Of a stretch of DNA of 64,000 nucleotides, positions 1 to 7,553 are shown piece by piece. Source of the DNA: Gelidibacter mesophilus DSM 14095. Lineage in GTDB: Bacteria > Bacteroidota > Bacteroidia > Flavobacteriales > Flavobacteriaceae. Location of the stretch: NCBI RefSeq assembly GCF_000423005.1, contig NZ_AUHD01000014.1:1-64000 (forward strand), given 5' to 3'. Each line of letters begins with the position of its first letter. Position 1 is the first letter of the stretch. Position numbers and translations under genes: made by a program. Below the pieces are notes generated by a model that saw only the letters and a program-made list of their open reading frames with translations, was not told the origin of the DNA and did no database searches.

Positions 1-300
1 ACCCATATAGCGTGCAGATAGGCTCTTGGTTGATGAAGCCATTTCAAAACAAATAAAAAATGCTTTGCGAACTCCAAATTTAACCTTGTGGAAAAGCGTA
101 TTGGCCGTGGTAGATTCAATATGTCCGCAGATATTGCACTGTCTTGCAAAATCCTTGCGAACTTGGCAGGCAGTATGATTACATCTCAAGCATTTGTAGC
201 CCATATTTGATTTAATTGAAGCTAAGTATTTCTTGCAATCTTCATCGGTTTTGAACCGATCAGAGAACTCTAGAAGATTTTGACCTTTAAAAATATCCAT
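1..300 (-). mobile_element. IS1595-family transposase, N-terminal part (cut by window edge)
   Basis: The minus strand is open for 100 codons from an ATG at 300 to the window edge. The protein begins MDIFKGQNLLEF and carries two CxxC pairs (CLRC near residue 39 and CNIC about 20 residues later), followed by a TTANTLFHK-type segment. This is the zinc-ribbon N-terminus and start of the transposase region seen in IS1595-family (ISXO2-like) transposases. The DDE/N catalytic part lies outside the window, so I cannot say whether the element is intact. I did not find a convincing terminal inverted repeat in 301-400, although the element should end there. The following 600 bp look degraded, which fits an insertion-prone region. 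Confidence 0.8.
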
Positions 301-939
301 AATATTATATGTTTACTGACAATAAAGATATGTATTTAGATACTGACCTCTATAAAATTTTTTCTTCAAGTGTTAAAAAAGAAAGATTTTAATTAGCACG
401 TTGCCGTAACGAAGAATGGAACGATGGTCAGAAGTTTGGTCTGAAACTCAAAGATGCTGGTAACGCCTTAAACTGATGAGAAGGTGTTCAATATTATGTA
501 ATAAATTTTTTATGAAAGTTGATTTGTTGGATGCCATAAACATAACTGGTGGTAAGAAATTGGTAAAAAAGAATTCAAATTTATAAAGATTGCAAATGAA
601 GCTTTTAGACATAGTAAAATCACTGAGTCAGATGGGGATTGTGAAAACTTTATAGAGGACACATTCTTTTCTAAGCATAAGGATATAAGACCATTTTTAA
701 TAGCTCTTCCAAGTTTTTGCATTTTTTAAATGCAAAATGGTAGTTGAATATTAAGTGCCTTCTTAAAATATCATAGAGATATCTAAATTTTTTTTAGACA
801 TCCTCTTATGGTTTTAGAATTTGAATACATTATCAGAAACGGATTGTTGTTTATCGTGATCATCTTCGATAAAGGTGTTTTTAAATTGAAAAATCAATCT
901 TTATTTTTAATTACTAAACAATGTTTAATCTATATAGTT
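301..939. other. Gene-poor stretch with possible decayed coding fragments
   Basis: No intact gene is supported here. Two short plus-strand stretches read like protein but are cut by stops: around 405-475 (NEEWNDGQKFGLKLKDAG-like) and around 556-729 (KKEFKFIKIANEAFRHSK-like). I do not recognise either family. They are most simply remnants of one or two genes broken next to the IS1595-type element. The outer end of that insertion sequence should also lie here, but no clear inverted repeat was identified. Confidence 0.3.
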
Positions 940-1512
940 ATGATCGATGGCAATGAATATACGTTTGATTTCCTGAATATGCTTGTAGGAGACTTTAGTA
1001 TTATAGTGTATCTGGAAATCTTGATTAGGGTTACAATTATTATGAGCTATACCATTTTAATGATTCGTTGGATTGGCAAACGTGCGGTTGGTAATTTGGG
1101 AAGTGCGGACATTCTGCTGATTATCGCAATGGGAAGTGCGGTTGGAGATGCAATGCTTTACCCGACGGTTCCTTTAGTCGTGGCAATTTCAGTTATTACG
1201 TTGATTGCCGGGTTTCAAAAATTGTATGTGTTAATGGGAATTGAATTTGGAAGTATTCGCAAAGTCACGCATCCACCAGTTTTGAAATTGGTAGAACACG
1301 GAAAGTTATTGGAACATAATTTTGAGGTGGATGAAATTGATAAAAACGAAGTGTTAATGCTACTCAGGCAGAAAGGTATCAGATATCTTTCGGAAGTTGA
1401 ACATGCCTATTATGAGCAGTCAGGAACCTTAAGTGTATTTAAATATGACAACCCATTTTTGGAACATTCAATTTTGCCGGAGTCTCTTGAGGATTATGAA
1501 GTCAAAAAATAA
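940..1512 (+). CDS. DUF421 / YetF-like membrane protein
   Basis: An inner-membrane protein of about 190 residues of the DUF421 (YetF/YdfR-like) family, whose biochemical role is not established. Hydrophobic segments lie at about residues 20-42, 56-75 and 78-97. They are followed by a cytosolic beta-rich domain that ends in the family's IRYLSEVEHAYYEQSGTLSVF-type segment. The signature IRWIGKRAVGNLGSADILL joins the first and second membrane segments. The frame is open upstream to an ATG at 808, which would add 44 residues, but that extension does not resemble the family. ATG 940 gives a normal family length and is preferred. A second DUF421 gene lies at 12167-12670 with low similarity, so they are not recent duplicates. 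Confidence 0.75.
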   Translation: MIDGNEYTFDFLNMLVGDFSIIVYLEILIRVTIIMSYTILMIRWIGKRAVGNLGSADILLIIAMGSAVGDAMLYPTVPLVVAISVITLIAGFQKLYVLMGIEFGSIRKVTHPPVLKLVEHGKLLEHNFEVDEIDKNEVLMLLRQKGIRYLSEVEHAYYEQSGTLSVFKYDNPFLEHSILPESLEDYEVKK

Positions 1513-1805
1513 GTTATTACTTAACAAATGAATTTTTGAAAATTCACGATTCCTAATTTTGCTTTAGAAGTGCTGGCCCAACGATGTCCTTTTAAATCTT
1601 AACTATGCGTTGCTATGCCTTTCCCAATTCTGCTAAGGTTCTTTTAAATCTTATCAAAAACATTTTTAAAAGTAAGCTGTTATTCTAAACCAACAATATC
1701 TAGCGAGGAAATCTTTTGGGCTAAAGTTTAGATTGTTTAAGTCAATCATTATTGTAATTCATAGCTATCTTGACGATTCAATATTAATTTATAAAATCTA
1801 TTATA

Positions 1806-2264
1806 ATGAATAAATTAGCAAAATTTTTGGCATTTGCGGGACTGACAGGTGCCGTGGCATATCTGACTTATGGAATAAAAAGTAGACCTGCATCAATTTC
1901 AAATTCCCATAACCCTATAAATCCTTCTAAAAACAATGATGTAAAAGCATCGCGATCACCAAATACTGAAAATCGGAAGACCACATCTAATTTTCAAAGT
2001 TCAACTCCTGAAAGAAAGCACTATCCGGATTACTCAGATAGCAGAACTCAAAAGATGTACAAGGATTTGGGAATGACAGATGAACAAAAGCTGCGTTACG
2101 AGAGAGACTACCGCACCGTCATGGGCACATGGGAAAAAAACAATCCCAATTATGAAGAAAATGAACAGGATAAAATTGATGAACATAATTCTGTTCTAAA
2201 AGCAGTTCTTGATGAGGCGCAGTTTTCAATGTATCGTGATTGGTTTAGAAACAACCCATCATAG
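1806..2264 (+). CDS. Hypothetical exported or membrane-anchored small protein
   Basis: A 152-residue protein that I do not recognise. It starts with a basic-hydrophobic segment (MNKLAKFLAFAGLTGAVAYLTYG), which could be a signal peptide or a membrane anchor. A low-complexity Ser/Asn/Pro/Lys-rich linker (about residues 27-75) follows. The C-terminal domain (about 80-152) is charged and helical, containing LGMTDEQKLRYERDY and FSMYRDWFRNNPS. The TDEQ-type start of a helical domain is loosely reminiscent of Spy/CpxP-like periplasmic proteins, but this is weak. The gene stands alone, with about 290 bp upstream and 270 bp downstream free of genes. Confidence 0.6.
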   Translation: MNKLAKFLAFAGLTGAVAYLTYGIKSRPASISNSHNPINPSKNNDVKASRSPNTENRKTTSNFQSSTPERKHYPDYSDSRTQKMYKDLGMTDEQKLRYERDYRTVMGTWEKNNPNYEENEQDKIDEHNSVLKAVLDEAQFSMYRDWFRNNPS

Positions 2265-2443
2265 AAATTTCAGAATATTCTAATTTACAACAAAGCATAA
2301 TATTAAAGTCGTTGATGTTTGACTTTATTAATCCTTCATTTTCTTAAACTATCTAATTGATTTAAGCGAATGGAGGTATTATTTTCATTATCTATTCTCT
2401 GAAGATAGGAGAATCACTTTAAAGAACTCCTGCCGATTGGCCA

Positions 2444-2517
2444 TATCTACCTACCAAAGGACGAAATTTCATGGATGAAAATAAATCTATTGACCAATAG
2501 ATACTTACAGGTAGATA
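2444..2517 (+). promoter_or_regulatory. Nested inverted repeats upstream of the gntA-like gene
   Basis: A 9-bp arm TATCTACCT (2444-2452) is matched by its inverse AGGTAGATA (2509-2517). Inside lies a second perfect inverted repeat, ATCTATTG-AC-CAATAGAT (2485-2502). The block ends 17 bp before the ATG at 2535. It could be a folded 5' leader or an operator for the two-gene unit that follows. I do not recognise it as a known riboswitch, and no intrinsic terminator follows it. Confidence 0.4.
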
Positions 2518-2534
2518 AAATTAAAAAAAATTAA

Positions 2535-3215
2535 ATGAGAAAAATGGCTACACCAATCTTAAAAAAAGCGCAAGATACCATAGAGTACCAATACAGAGAT
2601 TTTATTTTGAAACGAAAACATCCATGCGTCATGGCAAATACCATATTTATGCAAGATGACTATAAACTTAAAATTTATGATGATATAACATCTGATTCGG
2701 TGGTTGCACCTGTTCTTTCAGATCTTGATTCCTATATTAAGGATTATGATTTTGATTCTAACGCGTTTGAAACTATACTATTCTGTTTTAAGGAAAACAA
2801 TTTCAAAACAGAACTACAATTTGAAAATGCCTTATGGAAATTTTTGCAAAAGTTACATGACAATGATGACAAAGACTGGGATACTAGCGTAAACAGAGAA
2901 CCTGAAAACGCAAATTTCAGTTTTAGTATAAAAGGAAAAGCATTTTATATAATTGGCATGCACCCAAATAGTTCAAGAATAGCTAGGCAAGCACCATATT
3001 GTACCTTGGTGTTCAATCTGCATTGGCAATTTGAGAAATTACGAGACATGGGCATTTATCAGAATATCAAAAAAAGAATACGACGTAGGGATAAAAAACT
3101 TCAGGGAACAATCAATCCTGTTTTAAAGGATTTTGGTAAAGCCAGTGAAACTAGGCAATATAGTGGAAGGGAAGTAGAAGCTGACTGGAAATGTCCATTT
3201 ACAAATAAAAAATAA
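2535..3215 (+). CDS. GntA-like / YqcI-YcgG family heme-dependent N-oxygenase homologue
   Basis: A 226-residue protein of the YqcI/YcgG family. Characterised relatives, GntA of guanitoxin biosynthesis and DcsA of D-cycloserine biosynthesis, are heme proteins that N-hydroxylate guanidino groups. Family marks visible here are HPCVMA at residues 29-34, the strongly conserved GKAFYIIGMHPNSSRIAR around 134-151 (His143 is a plausible heme ligand), NLHWQFEKLR at 161-170, and a C-terminal WKCPF. The ATG at 2535 starts MRKMATPIL; a second ATG at 2544 would also serve. The next gene, a DUF1989 protein, begins 6 bp after the stop, so the two are almost certainly co-transcribed. The substrate is not known. 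Guanidino compounds or arginine are inferred from the family and the partner. Confidence 0.75.
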   Translation: MRKMATPILKKAQDTIEYQYRDFILKRKHPCVMANTIFMQDDYKLKIYDDITSDSVVAPVLSDLDSYIKDYDFDSNAFETILFCFKENNFKTELQFENALWKFLQKLHDNDDKDWDTSVNREPENANFSFSIKGKAFYIIGMHPNSSRIARQAPYCTLVFNLHWQFEKLRDMGIYQNIKKRIRRRDKKLQGTINPVLKDFGKASETRQYSGREVEADWKCPFTNKK

Positions 3216-3221
3216 AAACAA

Positions 3222-3830
3222 ATGAACGCAATACATGTAATTCACCCCCAAACAGGTAGTGCTTTTGAGCTTAAAAAAGGAGAAATACTAACTGTTATTG
3301 ATCCACAGGGTCAACAGGTTTGTGATATGGTCCTGTTTAATCTTAATGATCACAAAGAGAAAATTTCTTCCGGAAAGACTATGGATTTTGAAGAAAGTAT
3401 ACTTATATCAGCAGGGCATTATCTTTGGAGCAATCGGTCACAAAAAATGATGGCAATTAAGGAAGATACCAATGGACGAAATGATTTTCTTTTGGCGCCA
3501 TGTAGTCCTGAAACTTTCCAGATCATGTATGATAAGCAAGATTATCATCCAAGTTGTCTTGATAATCTTCATCAAAACCTACTTAAATACGGCATTGGTA
3601 TTGATGACATTCCTACTGCTTTCAATATATTTATGAATGTACAATTTAGTAAATCTGGTAAACTTAAAGTATTTCCTCCAACATCAAAAGCGGGAGATCT
3701 CGTTCGTTTTGAAGCTAAAATGGACTTGTTGGTTGGTCTGACGGCATGTTCTGCCGAAGACAGTAATGGTGGAACATTTAAACCTATTCATTATGTCATC
3801 ACTGACGCAGAAGGACTTATAAATCCATAG
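3222..3830 (+). CDS. DUF1989 (urea carboxylase-associated) family protein
   Basis: A 202-residue cytosolic protein of the DUF1989 family. Members include the former urea-carboxylase-associated proteins, two of which form carboxyguanidine deiminase (CgdAB) in guanidine-degrading bacteria. Recognisable features are GQQVCDMVLFN near residues 30-40, SSGKTMDFEE, the LWSNRSQKMMAI strand, EDTNGRNDFLLAPCS near 80-95 and a late TACSAEDSNGG motif. The conserved cysteines in APCS, HPSCLD and TACS are compatible with metal or catalytic roles. No biotin-dependent carboxylase gene lies nearby, so a complete guanidine carboxylase pathway is not shown. It sits 6 bp behind the GntA-like gene, which links a predicted guanidino N-oxygenase to a predicted guanidino-group hydrolase. 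Confidence 0.75.
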   Translation: MNAIHVIHPQTGSAFELKKGEILTVIDPQGQQVCDMVLFNLNDHKEKISSGKTMDFEESILISAGHYLWSNRSQKMMAIKEDTNGRNDFLLAPCSPETFQIMYDKQDYHPSCLDNLHQNLLKYGIGIDDIPTAFNIFMNVQFSKSGKLKVFPPTSKAGDLVRFEAKMDLLVGLTACSAEDSNGGTFKPIHYVITDAEGLINP

Positions 3831-4184
3831 GTTATGCTTTAGGATATTTAAATCTTAATTTTAAAAATCAAAAGTTAAGGAAAACCCTAAAGAAAAAGCA
3901 TTGGAGATTGAAAAGGACAAAGAAGTAAAGAAAGAGTACTAAGACCCGAACATAAAATCAAGATGGCGGAAATCTTTGAGGAAAATCACGTTATCGTTGA
4001 GAGTAGGCCAAAGTTGAGAAAGAGAGAAAAGAAAAGAAGCAAGTGACTATTCTATTTTTCTTAAACAGTAAGAGGACAAATCGTATAAGTCCGATGATGA
4101 GTTAGGTTACAATACATTGCGCCACGAGGATGGCATCTAATCTTAAACGATTTTGGTTCATATATGTTTAAGCATCCTAAAATT
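3831..4184. other. Intergenic stretch without a supported gene
   Basis: Short Lys/Glu-rich open stretches are seen on the plus strand around 3895-4050, but they are interrupted by stops and lack a start with a plausible ribosome-binding site. I see no RNA gene. The stretch ends at the intrinsic terminator at 4185-4213. Confidence 0.4.
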
Positions 4185-4213
4185 AAAAATCCCGAAAATT
4201 TCTCGGGATTTTT
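4185..4213. terminator. Bidirectional intrinsic terminator
   Basis: A perfect 11-bp stem, AAAAATCCCGA (4185-4195) with TCGGGATTTTT (4203-4213), with a 7-nt loop. The A/T runs at both sides let it work in both directions. On the minus strand it lies just after the stop of the DUF892 gene (4234). Confidence 0.8.
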
Positions 4214-4233
4214 GAATAGTAATTAAATTGTTT

Positions 4234-4719
4234 TTAATCAATCGCTTTTCTGTTAAGACGTTGTTCGGCCATTTTATTCAATTTATCGTCTGCACCGTAT
4301 TCTTCGTCCAAAGTTTCTTTTAATTTGGACGCAATATCTTTATGACCCAACTCCTTGGCATAGCGTATGGCTGTTCCATATCCAGATATTTCGTAGTGTT
4401 CTACACGCTGAGCTTCCGCAATTAGGCCCGCATTGTTCACATCGTCATCTTTCTTTTCTTTGATAAAACTTTCAGCTTCCTTAATTAGGCCTTCCATAGC
4501 TTTACAGGTTTCTCCTTTTGGGTCAATTTTTAATTCATCACAGACTTGCTCCAAACGTTTTTTATGTTTCTTGGTTTCTTCCAGATGATCTTCAAAGACT
4601 TTTTTTAATTTGGAATCCGATGCATTCTTGACCATCTTTGGCAAAGCCTCAATGAGTTGTGATTCGGCGCTGTACAAATCCTTTAACTGATGCTCAAATA
4701 AATCTTCTAATGTTTTCAT
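4234..4719 (-). CDS. Ferritin-like DUF892 protein (YciE/YciF-like)
   Basis: A 161-residue four-helix protein of the DUF892 ferritin-like family, to which YciE and YciF of enterobacteria belong. It opens with MKTLEDLFEHQLKDLYSAESQLIEALPKM, the conserved first helix with Glu ligands. Later come DHLEETKKHKKRLEQV and RVEHYEISGYGTAIRYAKEL, which supply the Glu/His residues of a possible di-metal site. Relatives are general stress proteins whose enzymatic role is not settled. It is monocistronic with a strong terminator after its stop. A small hydrophilic protein diverges from it at 4984, and a DUF2383 four-helix protein is encoded at 12845-13294, giving this region a stress-protein character. Confidence 0.85.
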   Translation of the reverse strand: MKTLEDLFEHQLKDLYSAESQLIEALPKMVKNASDSKLKKVFEDHLEETKKHKKRLEQVCDELKIDPKGETCKAMEGLIKEAESFIKEKKDDDVNNAGLIAEAQRVEHYEISGYGTAIRYAKELGHKDIASKLKETLDEEYGADDKLNKMAEQRLNRKAID

Positions 4720-4983
4720 AATTCTAAAATTTTATATTTAATTATTATTTAAATTGATATCAATTAAAGATAATGCGTAGTTGTTTTCAATATTATTCCA
4801 TAAGCTAATTTACTTAGCTTAAAAAAGATCGACCTTAAAAATGTTGTGTTGCGTTTTGGTAGTTTAGGCTATATCTGTAAATAATGAAAGCATATAAGTC
4901 AATACAGATTGGGATAGAGACTGAGGTTTCTTTATTCTTTATGTATATTTCATTAAAGAATTTTAATCTAATAAATAGAAATT

Positions 4984-5118
4984 ATGAGCGATAAGAAAAA
5001 ACAGGAAACTGATAGAAAAGAATCGAGTACGAAACATGCCCGTGGGAGTAAACAAGTCCATAGCGAAAGAGATGATTCCACTGGAGATGGTTTTAAGCCT
5101 AATGATACCAAGAAATAA
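4984..5118 (+). CDS. Small hydrophilic protein, probably stress-related
   Basis: A 44-codon frame from ATG 4984 to TAA 5118. It encodes a highly charged peptide that begins MSDKKKQETDRKESSTKH and ends GDGFKPNDTKK. It has no hydrophobic segment and is rich in Lys, Asp, Glu, Ser and Gly, as in small intrinsically disordered stress proteins. The upstream AATAGAAATT is typical of the weak ribosome-binding sites of this lineage. I recognise no named family. It is divergent from the DUF892 gene, with about 260 bp between them. Confidence 0.5.
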   Translation: MSDKKKQETDRKESSTKHARGSKQVHSERDDSTGDGFKPNDTKK

Positions 5119-5604
5119 AATATTATAAGTTTCGACAAAGAAAATAACAGAGATTATTATGATACGGAAGATAGCAAACTGAATAGTTCCAATTGGTCAT
5201 TTTGAATGTCGATGGAGTAACATTCTAACGTATTACCGTTATAATAATTATGAAATTAGTGTGAGGATGTCAACAATTACTCTAGTGATTTTGACCAGGT
5301 CATAGCGAGTATTGCTAGAAGAACAAATATTACATAGAAAATGACATTCGGAATTGCAAGTTGTAAACTCGAAATCAATGGATGAAAAATCACACCAACA
5401 CCATCCCCATAAGTGTAGAAGGTCTAAGTTTAATAACTTAGATTTTTTTTTTACAATGACTACCTGGATACTAGAACACTCGTGATACTTAAATGAATTG
5501 TATTTTACAATCAAGAATTTTTTAAACCTTTAAATTTTTTAGGAATACTTTGATTTAGATGCTGTTTTCTAAAATATAATAATATCCTACCATCTAGAAA
5601 GAGT
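5119..5604. other. Intergenic stretch with one orphan terminator
   Basis: No intact gene is supported. A minus-strand frame of 88 codons (5248-5514) has an amino-acid composition unlike a protein (many Cys, Trp and Ser in runs) and is taken as chance. The only clear structure is the plus-strand terminator at 5423-5452. Confidence 0.4.
5423..5452 (+). terminator. Intrinsic terminator without an obvious upstream gene
   Basis: A perfect 8-bp stem, TCTAAGTT (5423-5430) with AACTTAGA (5435-5442), a TAAT loop and a run of T to 5452. The nearest intact plus-strand gene ends at 5118, about 300 bp upstream. It may end that transcript, or a small RNA or decayed gene in between. Confidence 0.6.
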
Positions 5605-6025
5605 TTATAATCGCAACAAGAAGTTATCCCTGTTCAAATATTGCCAAAATGTGGTCACAACTTGCGAAAGTAAGGATTTCAACTGCTTGAAATCATAAGG
5701 TTTTGTTATGTACCGTTAACGAAAGTTTTTTCGATATCTTCTTCTGCAGCGGAGGTTGAATAAAATGCAATTGGTATTTCAGAAACTTCGTATTTCTTTA
5801 TCAATACCAATAGACATTCAAACCCAGTTCTTAAGGGCTTGTTCAAATCGAGAAACTGATATGGGGCAAAGAGCAAGTCCGGACTATTATACTATCTCTA
5901 AGTGCCATACCATTGTTGTACGTTTGAAATATGGTCTTTATCCTAAGTTCTTCAAGAGCTTCAGTAAAGAATTATTTCCTTTCCATTTTGAATTTTTAAG
6001 CAGAATAAAATTGCTAATTAGCGTA
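5605..6025 (-). pseudogene. Response-regulator receiver domain, degraded by frameshifts
   Basis: The minus strand shows a complete CheY-like receiver scattered over three frames. In order: FFTEALEELRIKTIFQTYNNG (about 5973 downwards), then after a shift FLDLNKPLRTGFECL with the phosphoacceptor Asp in the LDLN motif, and IPIAFYSTSAAEEDIEKTF with the conserved Ser/Thr. A further shift gives ITKP with the conserved Lys, and another gives YDFKQLKSLLSQVVTTFWQYLNRDNFLLRL before TAA at 5605-5607. At least three frame changes are needed, so no functional product is expected. Intact homologues are stand-alone receivers of about 140 residues common in Flavobacteriaceae. A 114-codon frame on the opposite strand (5756-6100) is a shadow of this pseudogene. 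Confidence 0.75.
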
Positions 6026-6041
6026 CGGAATAACTTTTGGG

Positions 6042-7064
6042 TTATGATTTTTTATCTAAATATAAATCTTGGACCAGTACAAGAACGACTACTGCAATAG
6101 GGGTTGCCAAGACCAATCCCCACCCCCCAGTTAAAGTGCCCATTAATAATTGAACAGTGAGGATCATAGCTGGTGGTAAACTTATCATCTTTTGTTGGAC
6201 TAATGGCGTAATAAAATTACTTTCTAAAAATTGAACCACTATATAAAGAATAATTACGTAAACAGCAGTATGTGGACTATCAAGGAGAGCAATGAGTACA
6301 GCAGGAATAAGGGCAATTATAGGTCCAAAATTTGGAATAAAACTAATCAATCCGGCAATCAATGCCAATACCAACCACAGTTTTATACCCAAGGCAGCCA
6401 AGCCTATGGCTGTTAATATGCCGACTACCAACATTGAGAACAACTTACCTTTTAACCAGTTTTTAAGTTGCGAGCCAAGATTGAAAATGACTTTTTCTGC
6501 TTTGGACTGACCCTTTTCTGGAATTAGTTTAATAATACCATCAATATATATGTTGGGAGAAATTGCTAAAAATAATCCAATAAAAAGAACGACATATATA
6601 TCTCCTAATATACCAAAGGTAGAAGTGAAAAATTGCCCTCCAAAGGCTTCCAATTTTGAAATTGTTGAATCTGAAGTTATTTTGTTAATTATAAACTGTC
6701 CAAATCTTGATTGTTCAAGTTGGTGTTGTGCTGCATCAATTGTTGCTGGAATTGTATCAATAAGCTCAGAGGCTTGATCCTGTATTTTAGCTCCTATTAA
6801 CCAAAGCAGTCCTGCAGTGGCCATTAAAGTGAAGAGAATAGAAATTGCAATGGACCACTCGTTTGACGTTTTTAAATGTTTCCTTGCTAACCCCGCTAAT
6901 CCCTGCAGTAAATTGGCTAAAAGTATTCCAGCAAAGACCAAAAGCAAGACAGAAAATGTTGCTTTCAAAATCCAAAGAACTATAAACGTAAATGCCGCTA
7001 GGGCAATTATAATCCATATTTTTTTTTGAAACTCTGGTTCTCTATCAAAATTATTACTGTTCAT
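6042..7064 (-). CDS. AI-2E family transporter (PerM/TqsA-like)
   Basis: A 340-residue polytopic inner-membrane protein with about eight predicted helices. A pair lies near residues 17-52, one near 70-92, and one near 150-175 after a large extracytoplasmic loop; a dense C-terminal group spans about 205-335. The segment FIPNFGPIIALIPAVLIAL and the late PLVQQKMISLPPAMILT are characteristic of the AI-2E transporter family (PF01594). Members include autoinducer-2 exporters and Na+/H+ antiporters, so the substrate cannot be read from sequence. ATG 7064 gives a standard-length protein with a short charged N-terminus. It appears monocistronic. Its 3' end is next to the receiver pseudogene. Confidence 0.85.
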   Translation of the reverse strand: MNSNNFDREPEFQKKIWIIIALAAFTFIVLWILKATFSVLLLVFAGILLANLLQGLAGLARKHLKTSNEWSIAISILFTLMATAGLLWLIGAKIQDQASELIDTIPATIDAAQHQLEQSRFGQFIINKITSDSTISKLEAFGGQFFTSTFGILGDIYVVLFIGLFLAISPNIYIDGIIKLIPEKGQSKAEKVIFNLGSQLKNWLKGKLFSMLVVGILTAIGLAALGIKLWLVLALIAGLISFIPNFGPIIALIPAVLIALLDSPHTAVYVIILYIVVQFLESNFITPLVQQKMISLPPAMILTVQLLMGTLTGGWGLVLATPIAVVVLVLVQDLYLDKKS

Positions 7065-7201
7065 AATTGGGGAGCTGTTTTATTGTTGTAAAATTTTTAC
7101 TATCTCATTGATTAAAAAAAAATCCAGCACAAGAATGCTAAATAAAAATGACATCTAGGACTTCAGGAATTAAATAACTTTCTCAAACTTCATAAAATTT
7201 C

Positions 7202-7444
7202 CTATTTTAAGTTCTTTCGAGCATTCCAAAATACTGGAGTCGAGCATTCCAAAATACTGGAGTCGAGCATTTCAAATTTCGACTTAATTTTTTCAGAATA
7301 GGTGTGCCATTCATTCACCGATTGCAAACGAATTTTTAGTATTTCAAAATTGGCTTTTGCTTTATTTAATGTACCATCACAATGCATCTCTACGCTATCA
7401 TGATATTCGCCTTCGGATTGAATAGGGATTATTGGATATTCCAT
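7202..7444 (-). CDS. Small hypothetical protein with an altered C-terminus
   Basis: An 80-residue protein starting MEYPIIPIQSEGEYHDSVEMHCDG, with a helical middle part and no membrane segment. I do not recognise a family. The C-terminal codons overlap a 23-bp tandem duplication (7218-7263). Because 23 is not a multiple of 3, the extra copy shifts the frame, so the protein now ends STPVFWNARKNLK. Removing one copy would instead give a helical tail reading ECSKELKIGNFMKFEKVI before a stop. The present protein may thus be a recent variant. Confidence 0.5.
   Translation of the reverse strand: MEYPIIPIQSEGEYHDSVEMHCDGTLNKAKANFEILKIRLQSVNEWHTYSEKIKSKFEMLDSSILECSTPVFWNARKNLK
7218..7276. repeat. 23-bp tandem duplication inside a small gene
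   Basis: Two perfect copies of a 23-bp unit beginning CGAGCATTCCAAAATACTGG lie at 7218-7240 and 7241-7263. A third, partial copy (CGAGCATT-CAAA with one change) begins at 7264. The partial third copy suggests that the duplication arose from an earlier short homology. Confidence 0.9.
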
Positions 7445-7553
7445 TGTTTTGGTTATATTACTTTATTAATAAAGGTCATCTGAACTTATCCGTGATGATG
7501 CGTGATTGCTATAAAGTAGCTATAATTATTTTCTTTTTAAGTGAAATTAATTT

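Noticed and set aside
2535-3830. Complete guanidine carboxylase (CgdAB-type) pathway
   Set aside because: Only one DUF1989 gene is present and the biotin-dependent carboxylase and allophanate hydrolase are missing.
5248-5514. 88-codon minus-strand frame rich in Cys and Trp
   Set aside because: Runs such as WGWCWCDFSS do not look like a protein, and no homologous family comes to mind.
5756-6100. 114-codon plus-strand frame
   Set aside because: It lies opposite the receiver-domain pseudogene, whose minus-strand translation is clearly homologous to known proteins.
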